Assembly: GCA_035591015.1 (NCBI GenBank)
Contig: JAXIUW010000008.1
Span: forward strand, 17,371-81,370
Source: Cephalothrix simula
Taxonomy: Eukaryota > Nemertea > Palaeonemertea > Archinemertea > Cephalotrichidae
Reading direction: 5' to 3'
Length of the DNA stretch: 64,000 bases
In this document: in pieces, positions 17,828-27,370 of the stretch
Numbering within the stretch: the first letter of the stretch is position 1
Layout: each line of letters starts with the position of its first letter
Position numbers and translations under genes: made by a program
Notes under the pieces: generated by a model
What the model was told of the DNA's origin: nothing
Seen by the model: the letters and a program-made list of their open reading frames with translations, nothing else
Databases searched by the model: none

Positions 17828-19058
17828 GCTGTTCACGCAGCTCCATGCCCTGTTCATAAAAGGCTTTGGCACGTTCAGTATCACCAATCTTAAAGCAGCG
17901 ATTGCCGATTAGGTCAATTAATTCAATCTGTCCGGGAATGTCTTGCATACTTTTTTTAAGCTCTAAATGAGCAATATAGGTGCGAATGAGGCGTGCATCG
18001 GCATTTATTGCGTCTAGTTCTTGCTCAAGTTGATAGTAAAGTCGGTCAGCATCGGCATAGCGTCCTGCATTATTGTGCTCACGCAATACGGTTTCACGCA
18101 GGCTTATTCTTAGATTACTGGCAGCATCTGGTGGTAAGGACTTGGCATAACGTCTAATCCAATCGTCATATTGACCATTGCCATCAAGAGTATCTCTTAC
18201 ATAACGGCTAAAAGCTACGGCAGTTTCACGCTCAGTTTGCCCACGCAACACCGTTAACCCGGCCTCTAATGCCGTTGTTTCTGGGGGCAGGGGCAAGTTA
18301 AGTTGACTGCTTGCCGTTTGCAGTTCTTGCAGATACTCGCCGAGTCGCTGTCCATCACTATTATTTAGAGCGGTTTGGCAAGACTGAAGTATCTCATGCA
18401 GTCCACGGTGCAAATTTTCTGGTCGCTGATCGGGTTGAGCCGGTTTTTGTGGCTTGCCACGAGGACTTTGTGCGCCTTGATAAGCTCTTTGTGCGGTGTA
18501 GGTTTGGCTTATTGAGCGTTGCGGTTTGCTTTCTGCGGGGCTAGATTCAGTTGGCGGAGCAGCAACTTGTGGCGGATTTACCTTGGCAGCGGTGTTTGTA
18601 ACAACATTATCTTGAGTGGATTCGGCATCTGCTTTAAGGTCAGCTTCGGTAGTCTTTTCTGCGGTTGATGCTCTGTCTTGAACAGCCTGCTGGCGAGCAT
18701 TTTGAACCACTTTTTGTAGGGTGGCCTTGGCTTGCTCAGCTGGGTTTGGCGTTTTTGATGATAGCGATAGAGTAACTCCGTCATCATCTAAGGCTTCTTC
18801 GCTGCTTGAGCTAAGAATCTTATGAAAGGGGTTAGATTTAAATAAGGCCGGGTCTAGGCGTGTTGATGATGGCTGTGGTGGAGCATGGGCGGTTTCATCA
18901 ATAACTACAGTGGTATGCTTCAGTATAACGCCGATTAAAGCTCCTACCAAAGCTAAAAAGAATACCGCCAATGCCAGCCAATCACTGGGGTAAAACCACA
19001 TTATGACGCCGGCACCAAAAAAGCTCAATGCCGCTACTAGTAACCATTTTTGTTTCAT
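17820..19058 (-). CDS. Membrane-anchored protein with low-complexity linker and TPR-like C terminus
   Basis: I do not recognise a named family. From the ATG at 19058 (412 residues; GAGGGTG ribosome site 3-4 bases upstream) there are two adjacent membrane helices at about 4-44. A long Pro/Gln/Ser/Glu-rich linker follows (~60-220, e.g. AEQAKATLQKVVQNARQQAV). The helical C terminus includes AGRYADADRLYYQLEQELDA and GDTERAKAFYEQGMELREQL, which look like TPR units. A longer start at 19109 is possible but lacks a ribosome site. It lies 84 bp downstream of pal on the same strand, which suggests an envelope role; FimV/Tol-associated scaffolds are loose analogies only. Confidence 0.7.
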   Translation of the reverse strand: MKQKWLLVAALSFFGAGVIMWFYPSDWLALAVFFLALVGALIGVILKHTTVVIDETAHAPPQPSSTRLDPALFKSNPFHKILSSSSEEALDDDGVTLSLSSKTPNPAEQAKATLQKVVQNARQQAVQDRASTAEKTTEADLKADAESTQDNVVTNTAAKVNPPQVAAPPTESSPAESKPQRSISQTYTAQRAYQGAQSPRGKPQKPAQPDQRPENLHRGLHEILQSCQTALNNSDGQRLGEYLQELQTASSQLNLPLPPETTALEAGLTVLRGQTERETAVAFSRYVRDTLDGNGQYDDWIRRYAKSLPPDAASNLRISLRETVLREHNNAGRYADADRLYYQLEQELDAINADARLIRTYIAHLELKKSMQDIPGQIELIDLIGNRCFKIGDTERAKAFYEQGMELREQLT

Positions 19059-19142
19059 AGCACCCTCATTGCTTGTATATAATATAACAAGCGAGAAGGT
19101 TAGGCTCAATTATTGTGTAATTATTGTGAACTTATTGTGCGC

Positions 19143-19841
19143 TTATTGGACTTGAGTATATAGTTTCTCGGGCTTAAGCGGGTCATTCTGCTCTTTATTC
19201 CAGCTAAATTCAACACGACGATTTTTTGCCCAAGCGGCATCAGTTTGATGATAATCAAGAGGCATTTCTTCACCATAGCTAATTAAGCCCAAGCGATTTG
19301 GGTTAATGCCGGCAGTAATCAGATATTTGGCAACGCTCTCAGCACGCTCTAGCCCCAAAGCAAGATTATATTCAACAGCACCACGCTCATCGGTGTGCCC
19401 AATCAAATTTAGTTTAATGTCAGTGTTTTGCATAAGCCACTTTAGCACCTGATTGATGTTTTTTTGCTGCGAGGCATCAATGCGCTTGCTGTCAAAAGCA
19501 AAGTGGATTGTCGGCAAGTCAGATATAACACGATATTTCAAACCAATAGGCGACAGACCTACAGAATCTTCTGGGGGTTTGATGCGTTGAGCAAAGTCAA
19601 TTTCGGGATAGTCTTCATTGATATCAGGCAGCTCAGAGAATAATCGAGAATCGGGATCAAAATTTCTTGCAGAGCCTTGCTGCTCTATAGCGGTTCGTGG
19701 ATTATCGGCTTCAGCGTTATCATAGAGATAATTATTGGCGCCTCTAATGGGGCTTTCAATTACTTCAGAACTAGCGCAACCAACTAATCCAAGCAGGGCA
19801 AAGGCGGTGGCTAGAGCGAATACAGGCTTGTAGTTATTCAT
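19143..19841 (-). CDS. pal: Peptidoglycan-associated OmpA-like lipoprotein (Pal family)
   Basis: The 232 residues have a lipoprotein signal peptide ending LLGLVGCASS (Cys22) and a C-terminal OmpA/Pal domain: IHFAFDSKRID, LNLIGHTDERGAVEYNLALG, RAESVAKYL, SYGEEMP, WAKNRRVEFSW. The Asp and Arg that bind meso-DAP in peptidoglycan are kept (HTDERG; NRRVEF). An extra ~80 residues separate the Cys from the domain, longer than in classic Pal. No tolB/ybgF lies beside it in the window, so a Pal paralogue is possible. Confidence 0.86.
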   Translation of the reverse strand: MNNYKPVFALATAFALLGLVGCASSEVIESPIRGANNYLYDNAEADNPRTAIEQQGSARNFDPDSRLFSELPDINEDYPEIDFAQRIKPPEDSVGLSPIGLKYRVISDLPTIHFAFDSKRIDASQQKNINQVLKWLMQNTDIKLNLIGHTDERGAVEYNLALGLERAESVAKYLITAGINPNRLGLISYGEEMPLDYHQTDAAWAKNRRVEFSWNKEQNDPLKPEKLYTQVQ

Positions 19842-19919
19842 AAAATCAAAGCGAGTTATATTGAAAAGTAGGCTTATTGCTTACAGTCAGTCTTTATGAC
19901 CTCATAGCAAAGCAAAAAG

Positions 19920-21845
19920 CTAACCACTAATACGAGCTTGATGCGCTTTGATGGGTAGGAGTTTGATTATATCATCGGCAATTTGTTCTGGTAGCAATGA
20001 AGAATAGCTCAGCTGCTCAGATTGCGCTCCGTAGCTAATAAATTCATCTGGAATGCCCATAACTTTGGTGCGTACGGAAATATCGTGCTTACTAATTAAA
20101 GACAACACAGACTCGCCAAAACCGGTGCTGATAACATTTTCTTCAATAGTGCCCACCAACTTCACTGATTTTATATGTTTAATTAATAATTGTTCATCAA
20201 GTGGCTTAATAAAGCGAGCGTCAATTAAACTGGCTTCAATACCGTATTTTGCTAGTAATTCAAGTGCTTTTTCAGCAGCTTTGACCATGCTACCGATGGC
20301 GATTATTAATACATCATTATTAGGGTTATCAATTAGGCATTCGGCTGTGCCAATTTCAATGGGCAAGATACTTTGCTGTTCAAAATCCATGGGGAGCGTA
20401 TTGCCTCGTGGATAGCGCATGGCGATAGGTCCGGCCTCATAATTAAGAGCAGTTAGTAGCATCCGCCGCATTTCAAGTTCATTGCGTGGAGCCATGTGTA
20501 CCATGCCGGGGATCATGCGCAGATAGCCAAAATCAAACACCCCATGATGCGTGGGGCCATCTGAACCAACAAAGCCACCTCTATCCATCATAATGCGCAC
20601 GGGCAATTTTTGCAGAGCAATATCATGCACCATTTGGTCAAAGGCACGCTGCGAAAAGGTAGAATATACAGTAACAAAAGGCTTCAGGCCGTTAGCGGCC
20701 ATGCCGCCGGCCGAACAATAAACATTAGCTTCGGCAATGCCAAAGTCAAAAACACGGTTGGGATATTTTTTATAAAGTTCGCCAAGACCCGTATTAGTTG
20801 GCATAGCTGCGGTTAGGGCGACCACTTTTTGATCAGTTTCCATCAGCTGCGTAAGTCCTTCACTATAGATTTTTGTCCAACTCTTGGCAGGTTGCGCTGT
20901 AGAGCTTTTAACGGCGGGCGGGCTGAGCGCATGGGCATCAAACGTGCCCTCTATGCCATCACCCAAACCCTTGCCTTTGATAGTTCTAACGTGGAGAAAA
21001 ACAGGCTCATCAATATTTTTTAACTTAGTGAGATTTTTAACTAAATCTTTCAGACTATGCCCCTCTACCGGGCCGAAGTAGCGAAAGTTAAAGGCCTCAA
21101 TCAGTGCGCCAACATTGGGGCTGCCATAATCTTTGAATGAGCGTTCCATATGCCGTAAATTGCGCACCAATGACCCTCCAAAGGGTAAACGGTGATGGAT
21201 TTTTTTAATGTCAGAGCGCATCGTATTGTACGAAGATGATATAGTTATATTGGTAATAAATCGTGATATTGCGCCAACATTTTCATCAATGCTCATGCCG
21301 TTATCATTAAAGATTACCAGCATTTTTAAGCCTAATGCTCCGGCAGCATTAAGTGCCTCATAAGCCAAACCACCGGTTAGGCCACCATCACCAATAACAG
21401 CAATAATTTTTTGCTCTTTTTTCAGTAAATTACGAGCCACTCCCATGCCCAATGCCGCCGAAATAGACGTTGAGGCATGACCAGCACCAAAGTGATCAAA
21501 GGAGCTTTCTTCTCTTTCTAAAAACTTAGACATTCCGCCCCACTTTCCGTAATCGTTAAAGCGATTAGCACGACCGGTAAGTAACTTGTGAACATGCGCC
21601 TGATGCCCAACATCCCACACAATAAGGTCTTGGCTAAAGTCGTAAATCTTAAACAGGGCTAAGGTTAGCTCTATCACGCCCAAAGCTGCTCCCAAATGCC
21701 CACCGGTATTGCTGATGCTGCTGATTAAAAACTGACGACATTCTTCGGCAAGCTCGTTAAGCTGTTGTATGCTATAGCCCTGAATTTGGGTGGGTTTTTT
21801 GATGCCGAATAGAATTGGATAATCTTTTTGAGTAGCTGAGGCCAT
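19920..21845 (-). CDS. dxs: 1-deoxy-D-xylulose-5-phosphate synthase
   Basis: DXS condenses pyruvate and glyceraldehyde-3-phosphate, the first step of the MEP isoprenoid pathway, also feeding thiamine and pyridoxal. The 641 residues are of normal length. Motifs include VWDVGHQAHVHKLLTGR, the thiamine-diphosphate site GDGGLTGGLAYEALN ... FNDNGMSI, FRYFGPVEGH, and the pyrimidine-domain region FDFGIAEANVYCSAGGMA, followed by MDRGGFVGSDGPTHHGVFD. Alone on its strand, divergent from dapD. Confidence 0.96.
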   Translation of the reverse strand: MASATQKDYPILFGIKKPTQIQGYSIQQLNELAEECRQFLISSISNTGGHLGAALGVIELTLALFKIYDFSQDLIVWDVGHQAHVHKLLTGRANRFNDYGKWGGMSKFLEREESSFDHFGAGHASTSISAALGMGVARNLLKKEQKIIAVIGDGGLTGGLAYEALNAAGALGLKMLVIFNDNGMSIDENVGAISRFITNITISSSYNTMRSDIKKIHHRLPFGGSLVRNLRHMERSFKDYGSPNVGALIEAFNFRYFGPVEGHSLKDLVKNLTKLKNIDEPVFLHVRTIKGKGLGDGIEGTFDAHALSPPAVKSSTAQPAKSWTKIYSEGLTQLMETDQKVVALTAAMPTNTGLGELYKKYPNRVFDFGIAEANVYCSAGGMAANGLKPFVTVYSTFSQRAFDQMVHDIALQKLPVRIMMDRGGFVGSDGPTHHGVFDFGYLRMIPGMVHMAPRNELEMRRMLLTALNYEAGPIAMRYPRGNTLPMDFEQQSILPIEIGTAECLIDNPNNDVLIIAIGSMVKAAEKALELLAKYGIEASLIDARFIKPLDEQLLIKHIKSVKLVGTIEENVISTGFGESVLSLISKHDISVRTKVMGIPDEFISYGAQSEQLSYSSLLPEQIADDIIKLLPIKAHQARISG

Positions 21846-21987
21846 AACAATAAAAATAACTTACAAAATAAGCCGACATTGTACCACGTTCGCAATTATA
21901 TGGGCTAAATTGGAAAGAGCAGTTTTTTAAGTTATTCTGTGCAGACTGATGCCATAATAAATATTATTGCCGAGGTAAGGTATAGTT

Positions 21988-23058
21988 ATGAGTAATTCTA
22001 TAGAGTTTGTGGTTTTGGTTCGTCTACGTAGCGAAGGCGTTCTAAAGGGCGTTTTTTGGGCAGATGCTACCCACAGAGCATCAATTGAGGTGTTGCTAAA
22101 GCATATACAGAGTGGCATTATTCCGCAGTCATCTAAATCAGAACTAGTGCATGACTTTGATGCTCAACGGCTCAATGGAGCAATTCGGCAACTGATTGAA
22201 AGCCGCCACACAGATTGGCAAGTAGAGGTTGTTAGTAGCGAGCAGCCTAATTTATTAGCGGGCGTTTTGAGCTTGAACAGTGATCGTCAGCAGGCCGAAG
22301 CATTTATAGAGTTGCTTGATAGGGGATTGATTAGAGCTGCTGAAAAAATTGACGAAGCATGGCAGCCACAACGCTATGTTATTGATGGCATTTTGGATTA
22401 CTTTAGAGCTATGCCTAATCAACGCCAGCAAGACCTATGGTGGGATAAGATTCCCCTTAAAACCATCGGGTTGACTGACGACCAGTTGCAAGAAGCTGGC
22501 GTTCGCTATGCCCCGGGATGTATGGTGCGCAAGGGTGCGTACATAGGCTCAGGTACGGTGCTGATGAATTTATCTTTTGTTAATATTGGCGCCCACATTG
22601 CCGGCGGCGGAGTGATGATTGATGGTGGCGCGCGCATAGCATCATGCGCTCAGATTGGCAGCGGAGTAAAGTTTGGTGCGGGCAGTGGCGTTGAGGGCAT
22701 ATTAGAACCGCCCGGACGGCTACCATCAATAGTTGAAGATAATGCCGTGATTGGTGCTATGTGTGAGGTTTGCGGTATTGTTGGCGAGGGGGCAATAGTG
22801 GCCAGCGGTGTGGTTATGGCTTCTGGCAAAAAGATTTATGATGCTGAAACTGGCCAAATAGTAAGTCCGCAGCGCATTGAAGTTGGCGAAGAAGTATTTT
22901 TAGTGCCAACAATACCACCCTACCGCCTAGCCGTTGAGGGTGGATTGCCCGCCAATGATGGCCGTAGCTACACTGCAGCAGTTATTTTGAAGCCGGGCGA
23001 TTTGCGTGAAACCAAAACACGTGAAGCATTCCGCAAGCAGGGGATACTTTATTCATAA
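21988..23058 (+). CDS. dapD: Tetrahydrodipicolinate N-succinyltransferase with N-terminal extension
   Basis: The enzyme succinylates tetrahydrodipicolinate in the lysine/meso-DAP pathway. The C-terminal part matches E. coli DapD: GLIRAAEKIDEAW, PGCMVRKGAYIGSGTVLM, FVNIGAHI, SCAQIGSGV, EGILEPPGRLPSIVEDN, KKIYDAETGQI, and the left-handed beta-helix hexapeptides are plain. At 356 residues it is about 80 longer than the E. coli enzyme, the excess all N-terminal and unlike the longer Pseudomonas form. The ATG at 21988 has an AAGG site. Confidence 0.86.
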   Translation: MSNSIEFVVLVRLRSEGVLKGVFWADATHRASIEVLLKHIQSGIIPQSSKSELVHDFDAQRLNGAIRQLIESRHTDWQVEVVSSEQPNLLAGVLSLNSDRQQAEAFIELLDRGLIRAAEKIDEAWQPQRYVIDGILDYFRAMPNQRQQDLWWDKIPLKTIGLTDDQLQEAGVRYAPGCMVRKGAYIGSGTVLMNLSFVNIGAHIAGGGVMIDGGARIASCAQIGSGVKFGAGSGVEGILEPPGRLPSIVEDNAVIGAMCEVCGIVGEGAIVASGVVMASGKKIYDAETGQIVSPQRIEVGEEVFLVPTIPPYRLAVEGGLPANDGRSYTAAVILKPGDLRETKTREAFRKQGILYS

Positions 23059-23825
23059 GCCCATTCTTAGTCTAGGTTGAGCTACTGTAGCAAAAAATGC
23101 ACAGCTCTTCAGAAAGCCCGCATATCCAACATTAATGCGATGTTTTATTGCTTACGGTGGTGTTCAAGGCATTGGCCGTGGCGGCGAATGTTGAGGCAAG
23201 GCCGTAGCCATGAGCGAGGTTGGCGGTGTTGTTGATGAGAGCGATGAAAACTCTGTGGTGATTAGCCTTGGGCTATAATCGCAAGTAAAAAGGCCTATAA
23301 CTTTGTAAGCTGATAGTCAAATAATCACCTAGAGTTTCTCACAAAAACGCCTTTTAATTGATACATCTAGTTGTTGATGCAGAAACGGCTAATCATTAGC
23401 TAGAGATAATACTATTCTAAGTCAGTGAGTGGCAGTAGCTAGAGCAGAGAGCTTCTGCAACCGAACAATCTTCAAGGCATATTCCAGCATTGTTGATAAA
23501 AAGCTGCTTGAAAAAAGTCCACAGTGTTGAAATTTTCCATCGCCTTTTTGATAAATAAAATATTTTTATATTAAAAATACACTGGCCTATTTAGCCTCTG
23601 TTTAGAGCTAGTCTAAGAGATTTCATTCGTAAGGCTAAAAAATAATCTGCTATTTACCTTGTATTTAAGCAGCTTAGAATAAATAGATGCTCAATATTGC
23701 AATAAAAATACTTTTTATCATATAAATGGCATCTGGATTGCACAAATAACGGGCGTCGGTCGTTGGTAACGATAGCCGAGCTATTGAGATAGGGAATAGT
23801 TAGATGAAAGCAGTTTGGAGGTTTT
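23059..23825. other. Largest intergenic gap (767 bp), possible gene remnant
   Basis: No convincing gene. A GC-rich patch at ~23150-23265 stands out from AT-rich flanks. On the minus strand an open frame from 23272 to 23132 without a start codon has coding-like composition (FIALINNTANLAHGYG and on), bounded by stops, which may be a decayed gene. An AT-only hairpin lies at 23561-23579 (TATTTTTA-TAT-TAAAAATA). The last ~60 bp carry the ribosome site of the small gene downstream. Confidence 0.4.
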
Positions 23826-24041
23826 ATGAAAGTTAAAAAGAGCATAGTAACTCATCAGCTAATCAAGCAAGCAGTTGAGGATTTTTATAATATGGGGAAA
23901 TCTGTAGATGTTTTACCGCCTCAGGTGGTATTTGCCAGACCACTTATTGGTGAACGATTCAGTATTTATGAGACAGACTTTAAGGATGACGACCTAGCTG
24001 CCTATGGTACTGATGATTATGGCGGTAAAAAGATTAACTAG
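23826..24041 (+). CDS. Small hypothetical protein, 71 residues
   Basis: I recognise no family. The ATG is preceded by TTTGGAGGTTTT, a very good ribosome site at ideal spacing, which is the main support. The product is basic at the N terminus (MKVKKSIVTHQLIKQAVEDF) and acidic later (YETDFKDDDLAAYGTDDYGG) with no membrane segment. It is flanked by a long empty region upstream and a convergent gene 37 bp downstream. Confidence 0.6.
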   Translation: MKVKKSIVTHQLIKQAVEDFYNMGKSVDVLPPQVVFARPLIGERFSIYETDFKDDDLAAYGTDDYGGKKIN

Positions 24042-24078
24042 CTTATAGTTTTATCGGGGAAGATAGGCAGAAGCATGC

Positions 24079-25776
24079 TTATTCATCAAGGGATACTACA
24101 ACTATAGAGCTCATTCTTTGCGCCGTGTTCCTGCTGTCAGGATACCAAAAAATTATACTCTCACGTGCAGAACTAGAAAGTTTGCCGACAATTACATTAT
24201 TGCCACGGTAGGGCATGGGTACGGGAAACTCTTCGGCAATGGGGTCATCCCAGTCTGGGCCGTCAGCACTATTCTTGTAAATGCTGATGGTGTTTATATA
24301 TTGGTTGATGGCCAGATCACGCCAACCATCGCCATTTATATCAGGGCTAATCAGTATGGGGCGATTTTTTCGATTATCGTTTTCTATCTCAAGGGTTAAA
24401 CTTTCGGTTGAAAAATTTTTCAGTTCTGTATCTTCCCAGCGATATAAACTAGCATCCATGCTAATCGTGTCCATGGTTAAAGCTCTGATTATTGAAAATA
24501 AATTTATGCTTGTGGTCGCCACTAAAACCCAAGCCTCGTTGTTATTATTGACTAATGGGTAAATACTTTCTATAAAAGCTGGCCCTTCGCTGAATAACAA
24601 TTGAGGCGTTACGGTTAGCGAGTACTGAGCATTTTCATCAAGGCCATAGTGCAGGCTAACGTAGTTTTTTTGTTTGAAAAGGCTGTTACGGTTAACAGTT
24701 CTTAGCAATAAAATATCGTTGATTCGATCATCGTTGATGTTGACAATAGAGCGAATTGTACGATGCTCATTTGCATCAGGTGCGGCATAGTCACCAATAG
24801 ATACATGAGTTGGAACCAGCAAATCCTCTGTATTGTAAAGGTCTTCTAAGTGATTATGCTCTTCCCACAACTCAGGGCTAAAAGAATCTAAACTCTCAAG
24901 TACTTCACGCATATCTGCGGTTGATTGAAAGCCCATATTTTTGCTTAAGGCAGCAATCCATTCTGAAGGCACTCCATTTTCTACTAGGCGGGCAATGTTG
25001 TTCTTGCTGAGTACATACTCAAAGTACGATGGATTAGCTTTAGTTAGATGATTATAGGTTACGTTTAACGAATAACTTCCGGGCTGTATGAGATCTGGCA
25101 GACCATCGGCATTGATGTCTTTCCACAGAAAGCTCGGATATGATCGCCTCGCTGTCAGGCCACCCCAGTCGCTCACGCCAACACCATCACCCGAGTACCA
25201 CAGATACTGGGCTATCGGCACAAACATATTAAAGTCATTTAATTTGAATAATTGAAGCGCATCACTTCCATGAATGAAGATGATTGGCTCATCGCCGCCA
25301 TTAATGCTGCCTTCGGCAGTGCTGGCCACCAAGCGCAGTTTTGAAGGCAAAAAGGTTGTTCCACCTGCAAAAGCAGTTTCACAGCTGCAACTTCGTAATA
25401 GGTTGAATTGCTGAGCATTTTCGTCAAGCTCTGCTACCCAGAGTGTGTCATCTTTAAGCACTAACCAGCGAGCTACTCCACGATGAATATCAATAAACTC
25501 TACCCAGCGGAAAGACCGATCTAGAGTCATTTGCAGAGTTTCAACCAGTGTATTTTCACGAACTCGTAGCAGTGATAGCTTCTGCGATTCAACAAAGGGC
25601 ATATAGCCGTGCATAACCATGATGGCCGGCTCTTCAAGGGCTACATACTGAACGCCTCTAACTACTTGCTCAAACTGATGCTCAAGTAGTTGCATACCAT
25701 CATTATCGGCATGCGCATTGTGTCCAAAAACAAAAAATTGACAAAATATAAATAAAATTAGTGACTTTGCACGCAT
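24079..25776 (-). CDS. Secreted FG-GAP/VCBS-type repeat protein
   Basis: The 565 residues start with a Sec signal peptide (cleavage after HNAHA near residue 23). Calcium-loop motifs typical of FG-GAP/VCBS beta-propellers occur at DINADGLPDLI, DINGDGWRDLA and the degenerate NINDDRINDIL, so a seven-bladed propeller is likely. Two cysteines (SCSCE) sit near residue 128. Function is unknown; such proteins bind ligands or partners at the cell surface or in the periplasm. It is the last gene of the minus-strand run that begins with the mreB-like gene, 61 bp after the outer-membrane protein gene. Confidence 0.8.
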   Translation of the reverse strand: MRAKSLILFIFCQFFVFGHNAHADNDGMQLLEHQFEQVVRGVQYVALEEPAIMVMHGYMPFVESQKLSLLRVRENTLVETLQMTLDRSFRWVEFIDIHRGVARWLVLKDDTLWVAELDENAQQFNLLRSCSCETAFAGGTTFLPSKLRLVASTAEGSINGGDEPIIFIHGSDALQLFKLNDFNMFVPIAQYLWYSGDGVGVSDWGGLTARRSYPSFLWKDINADGLPDLIQPGSYSLNVTYNHLTKANPSYFEYVLSKNNIARLVENGVPSEWIAALSKNMGFQSTADMREVLESLDSFSPELWEEHNHLEDLYNTEDLLVPTHVSIGDYAAPDANEHRTIRSIVNINDDRINDILLLRTVNRNSLFKQKNYVSLHYGLDENAQYSLTVTPQLLFSEGPAFIESIYPLVNNNNEAWVLVATTSINLFSIIRALTMDTISMDASLYRWEDTELKNFSTESLTLEIENDNRKNRPILISPDINGDGWRDLAINQYINTISIYKNSADGPDWDDPIAEEFPVPMPYRGNNVIVGKLSSSARESIIFWYPDSRNTAQRMSSIVVVSLDE

Positions 25777-25837
25777 AGTCTCCCAGTATCCCCGCTAATA
25801 AAGTTGCTAATTTGGGCGTTGATGCCCTAATCTGACG

Positions 25838-26764
25838 CTATAAATATAATCTGAATAATAATACCAGCAGATTGCTATCAGGCATGCCCTTAGATAGAAA
25901 AGGCTTTTCAAACTTCAGTCGCAATTCTAGTGGTAGCTGACTTTCATTATCAAGCACTGACTGCCAATTATCCCAGCCAAAGCTAAAGCCGGCTTTATAG
26001 TAATTACCTGAATCATTTAGAATTTCTCTGTCTAACTTACTAGCACCCATCCAGCCCATGCCAAGCTGTATGCCAACTATGTAGCTGCCAAAGAACATAT
26101 CAAAACTGGTATCAACCAATAGTTCATAGCCACGAGTATAGTCAACCCTAGCAGTTGAGTTCCACGGAGTTATCTTGAAGGGTATGCCGTAGACATAACT
26201 GACGTGGCCTGATAGCACCGCCTGAAAATCAGTAAAATAATACGAGTATGTGCCTTGGAGCACTGCGGCGGGGCCGGGCTTATCAATTTGTAATGAATGG
26301 CGATTATAAAAGCCCTTGGCAAAGGCAAAGGGAGTTTCAATCCATAATTCGCCAATAACTTTTTGAAAAGAGTTATACGAAAACTGATAAGCTGTACCCA
26401 CGCTGATATTGCCAAAGCGACCGATGGTGCGGTTGCCGAAATGCTCAATGAGGTCTTGACTAACGCCGCCGATAGAGCCTTTTTGAACGCCAACCCCGTA
26501 AGACGTTTTTAATAATATGTCCCAGCGGTCGGTTATTCCGTAGCCGAGGTTCATCCGCAGTATATGATACTGCTGCTCAAGGTTGCCAGTAGCGGCATCA
26601 CCAAGGGCTAGGGTAGATAAATTGCCATGACTGCCGTCATTCAGGTAGGCGGTATTTTGAAAGTTAAACTGATAGTCCCAGTCAAACTGCCAAACTGCGG
26701 TTGGAATAGCCCATGCAAGGCTAGGCCAAACTATAAAAACCGTAATAAACCAAATTCTTAACAC
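25838..26764 (-). CDS. Predicted outer-membrane beta-barrel protein
   Basis: The 308 residues have a signal peptide (PSLAWA|IP near residue 19). Alternating hydrophobic/polar strands follow throughout, rich in Tyr, Gly and Phe (ILRMNLGYGITDRWDILLKT; SVGTAYQFSYNSF; YIVGIQLGMGWMG). The C terminus ends in LLVLLFRLYL, the type of hydrophobic last strand used by the Bam machinery, though not with a final Phe/Trp. No named family is certain; it resembles short DUF3187-like barrels. The GTG start overlaps maf by 7 bp, so it is coupled to the cell-shape operon. Confidence 0.75.
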   Translation of the reverse strand: MLRIWFITVFIVWPSLAWAIPTAVWQFDWDYQFNFQNTAYLNDGSHGNLSTLALGDAATGNLEQQYHILRMNLGYGITDRWDILLKTSYGVGVQKGSIGGVSQDLIEHFGNRTIGRFGNISVGTAYQFSYNSFQKVIGELWIETPFAFAKGFYNRHSLQIDKPGPAAVLQGTYSYYFTDFQAVLSGHVSYVYGIPFKITPWNSTARVDYTRGYELLVDTSFDMFFGSYIVGIQLGMGWMGASKLDREILNDSGNYYKAGFSFGWDNWQSVLDNESQLPLELRLKFEKPFLSKGMPDSNLLVLLFRLYL

Positions 26765-27369
26765 TGTATTTCCTTGTGGGCGATACCAATGGCCTGTTGT
26801 TGAATCAAAACATCGTAAAGCTCTTCAATGGGCAGGCCAACTACGGCATTATAAGAGCCTTCAATGCGCTTAATCATTAGGCTCGCCCAACCCTGAATGG
26901 CGTAGCCACCGGCCTTATCTAGCCCTTCGCCGCCGGCAGCATAGGCTTTAATTAACTCACTTGGCAGTTCTTTGAAGGCTACCTTAGTTTTTGTAGTTCG
27001 TACAATATGCTGTTGGCACTGGCTGTCAATAACGCAGAATGATGACAAAACAAGATGCTCAGAGCCTGAAAGCTGATTAAGCATCGCATAGCATTCGTCT
27101 TTAGATGATGGCTTGCCCAAGATATTGCCGTTGATGCAGACTATTGTATCGCCAGCAATGATCACGGCATCAGTATCTACGGGGCAGCGCAAAGCCTTTT
27201 CAGTAGCCATGCGTTGAGCGTAGGCAAGAGGCTCTTCGTGCGGATAGGGCTGTTCATCAATATTAACGGCTTGAGTATTGAAGGTTAGCCCCATTTGCTC
27301 AAGCAATAGCTTTCGGCGTGGTGATTGAGAAGCCAATATTAGACTACGATACTGAACAATAAAGCTCAT
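26758..27369 (-). CDS. maf: Maf family nucleotide pyrophosphatase
   Basis: Maf proteins hydrolyse non-canonical or modified nucleoside triphosphates and are linked to septum and shape genes. Signs: LILASQSPRRKLLLEQMG at the N terminus, IIAGDTIVCINGNILGKP, the conserved YAAGGEGLDKAGGYAIQGWA and EGSYNAVVGLPIEEL. I start at ATG 27369 (203 residues), one base after the mrdA stop; an upstream in-frame start would add 13 residues inside mrdA. The mrdA-maf linkage is common in bacteria. Confidence 0.93.
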   Translation of the reverse strand: MSFIVQYRSLILASQSPRRKLLLEQMGLTFNTQAVNIDEQPYPHEEPLAYAQRMATEKALRCPVDTDAVIIAGDTIVCINGNILGKPSSKDECYAMLNQLSGSEHLVLSSFCVIDSQCQQHIVRTTKTKVAFKELPSELIKAYAAGGEGLDKAGGYAIQGWASLMIKRIEGSYNAVVGLPIEELYDVLIQQQAIGIAHKEIQC

Positions 27370-27370
27370 A

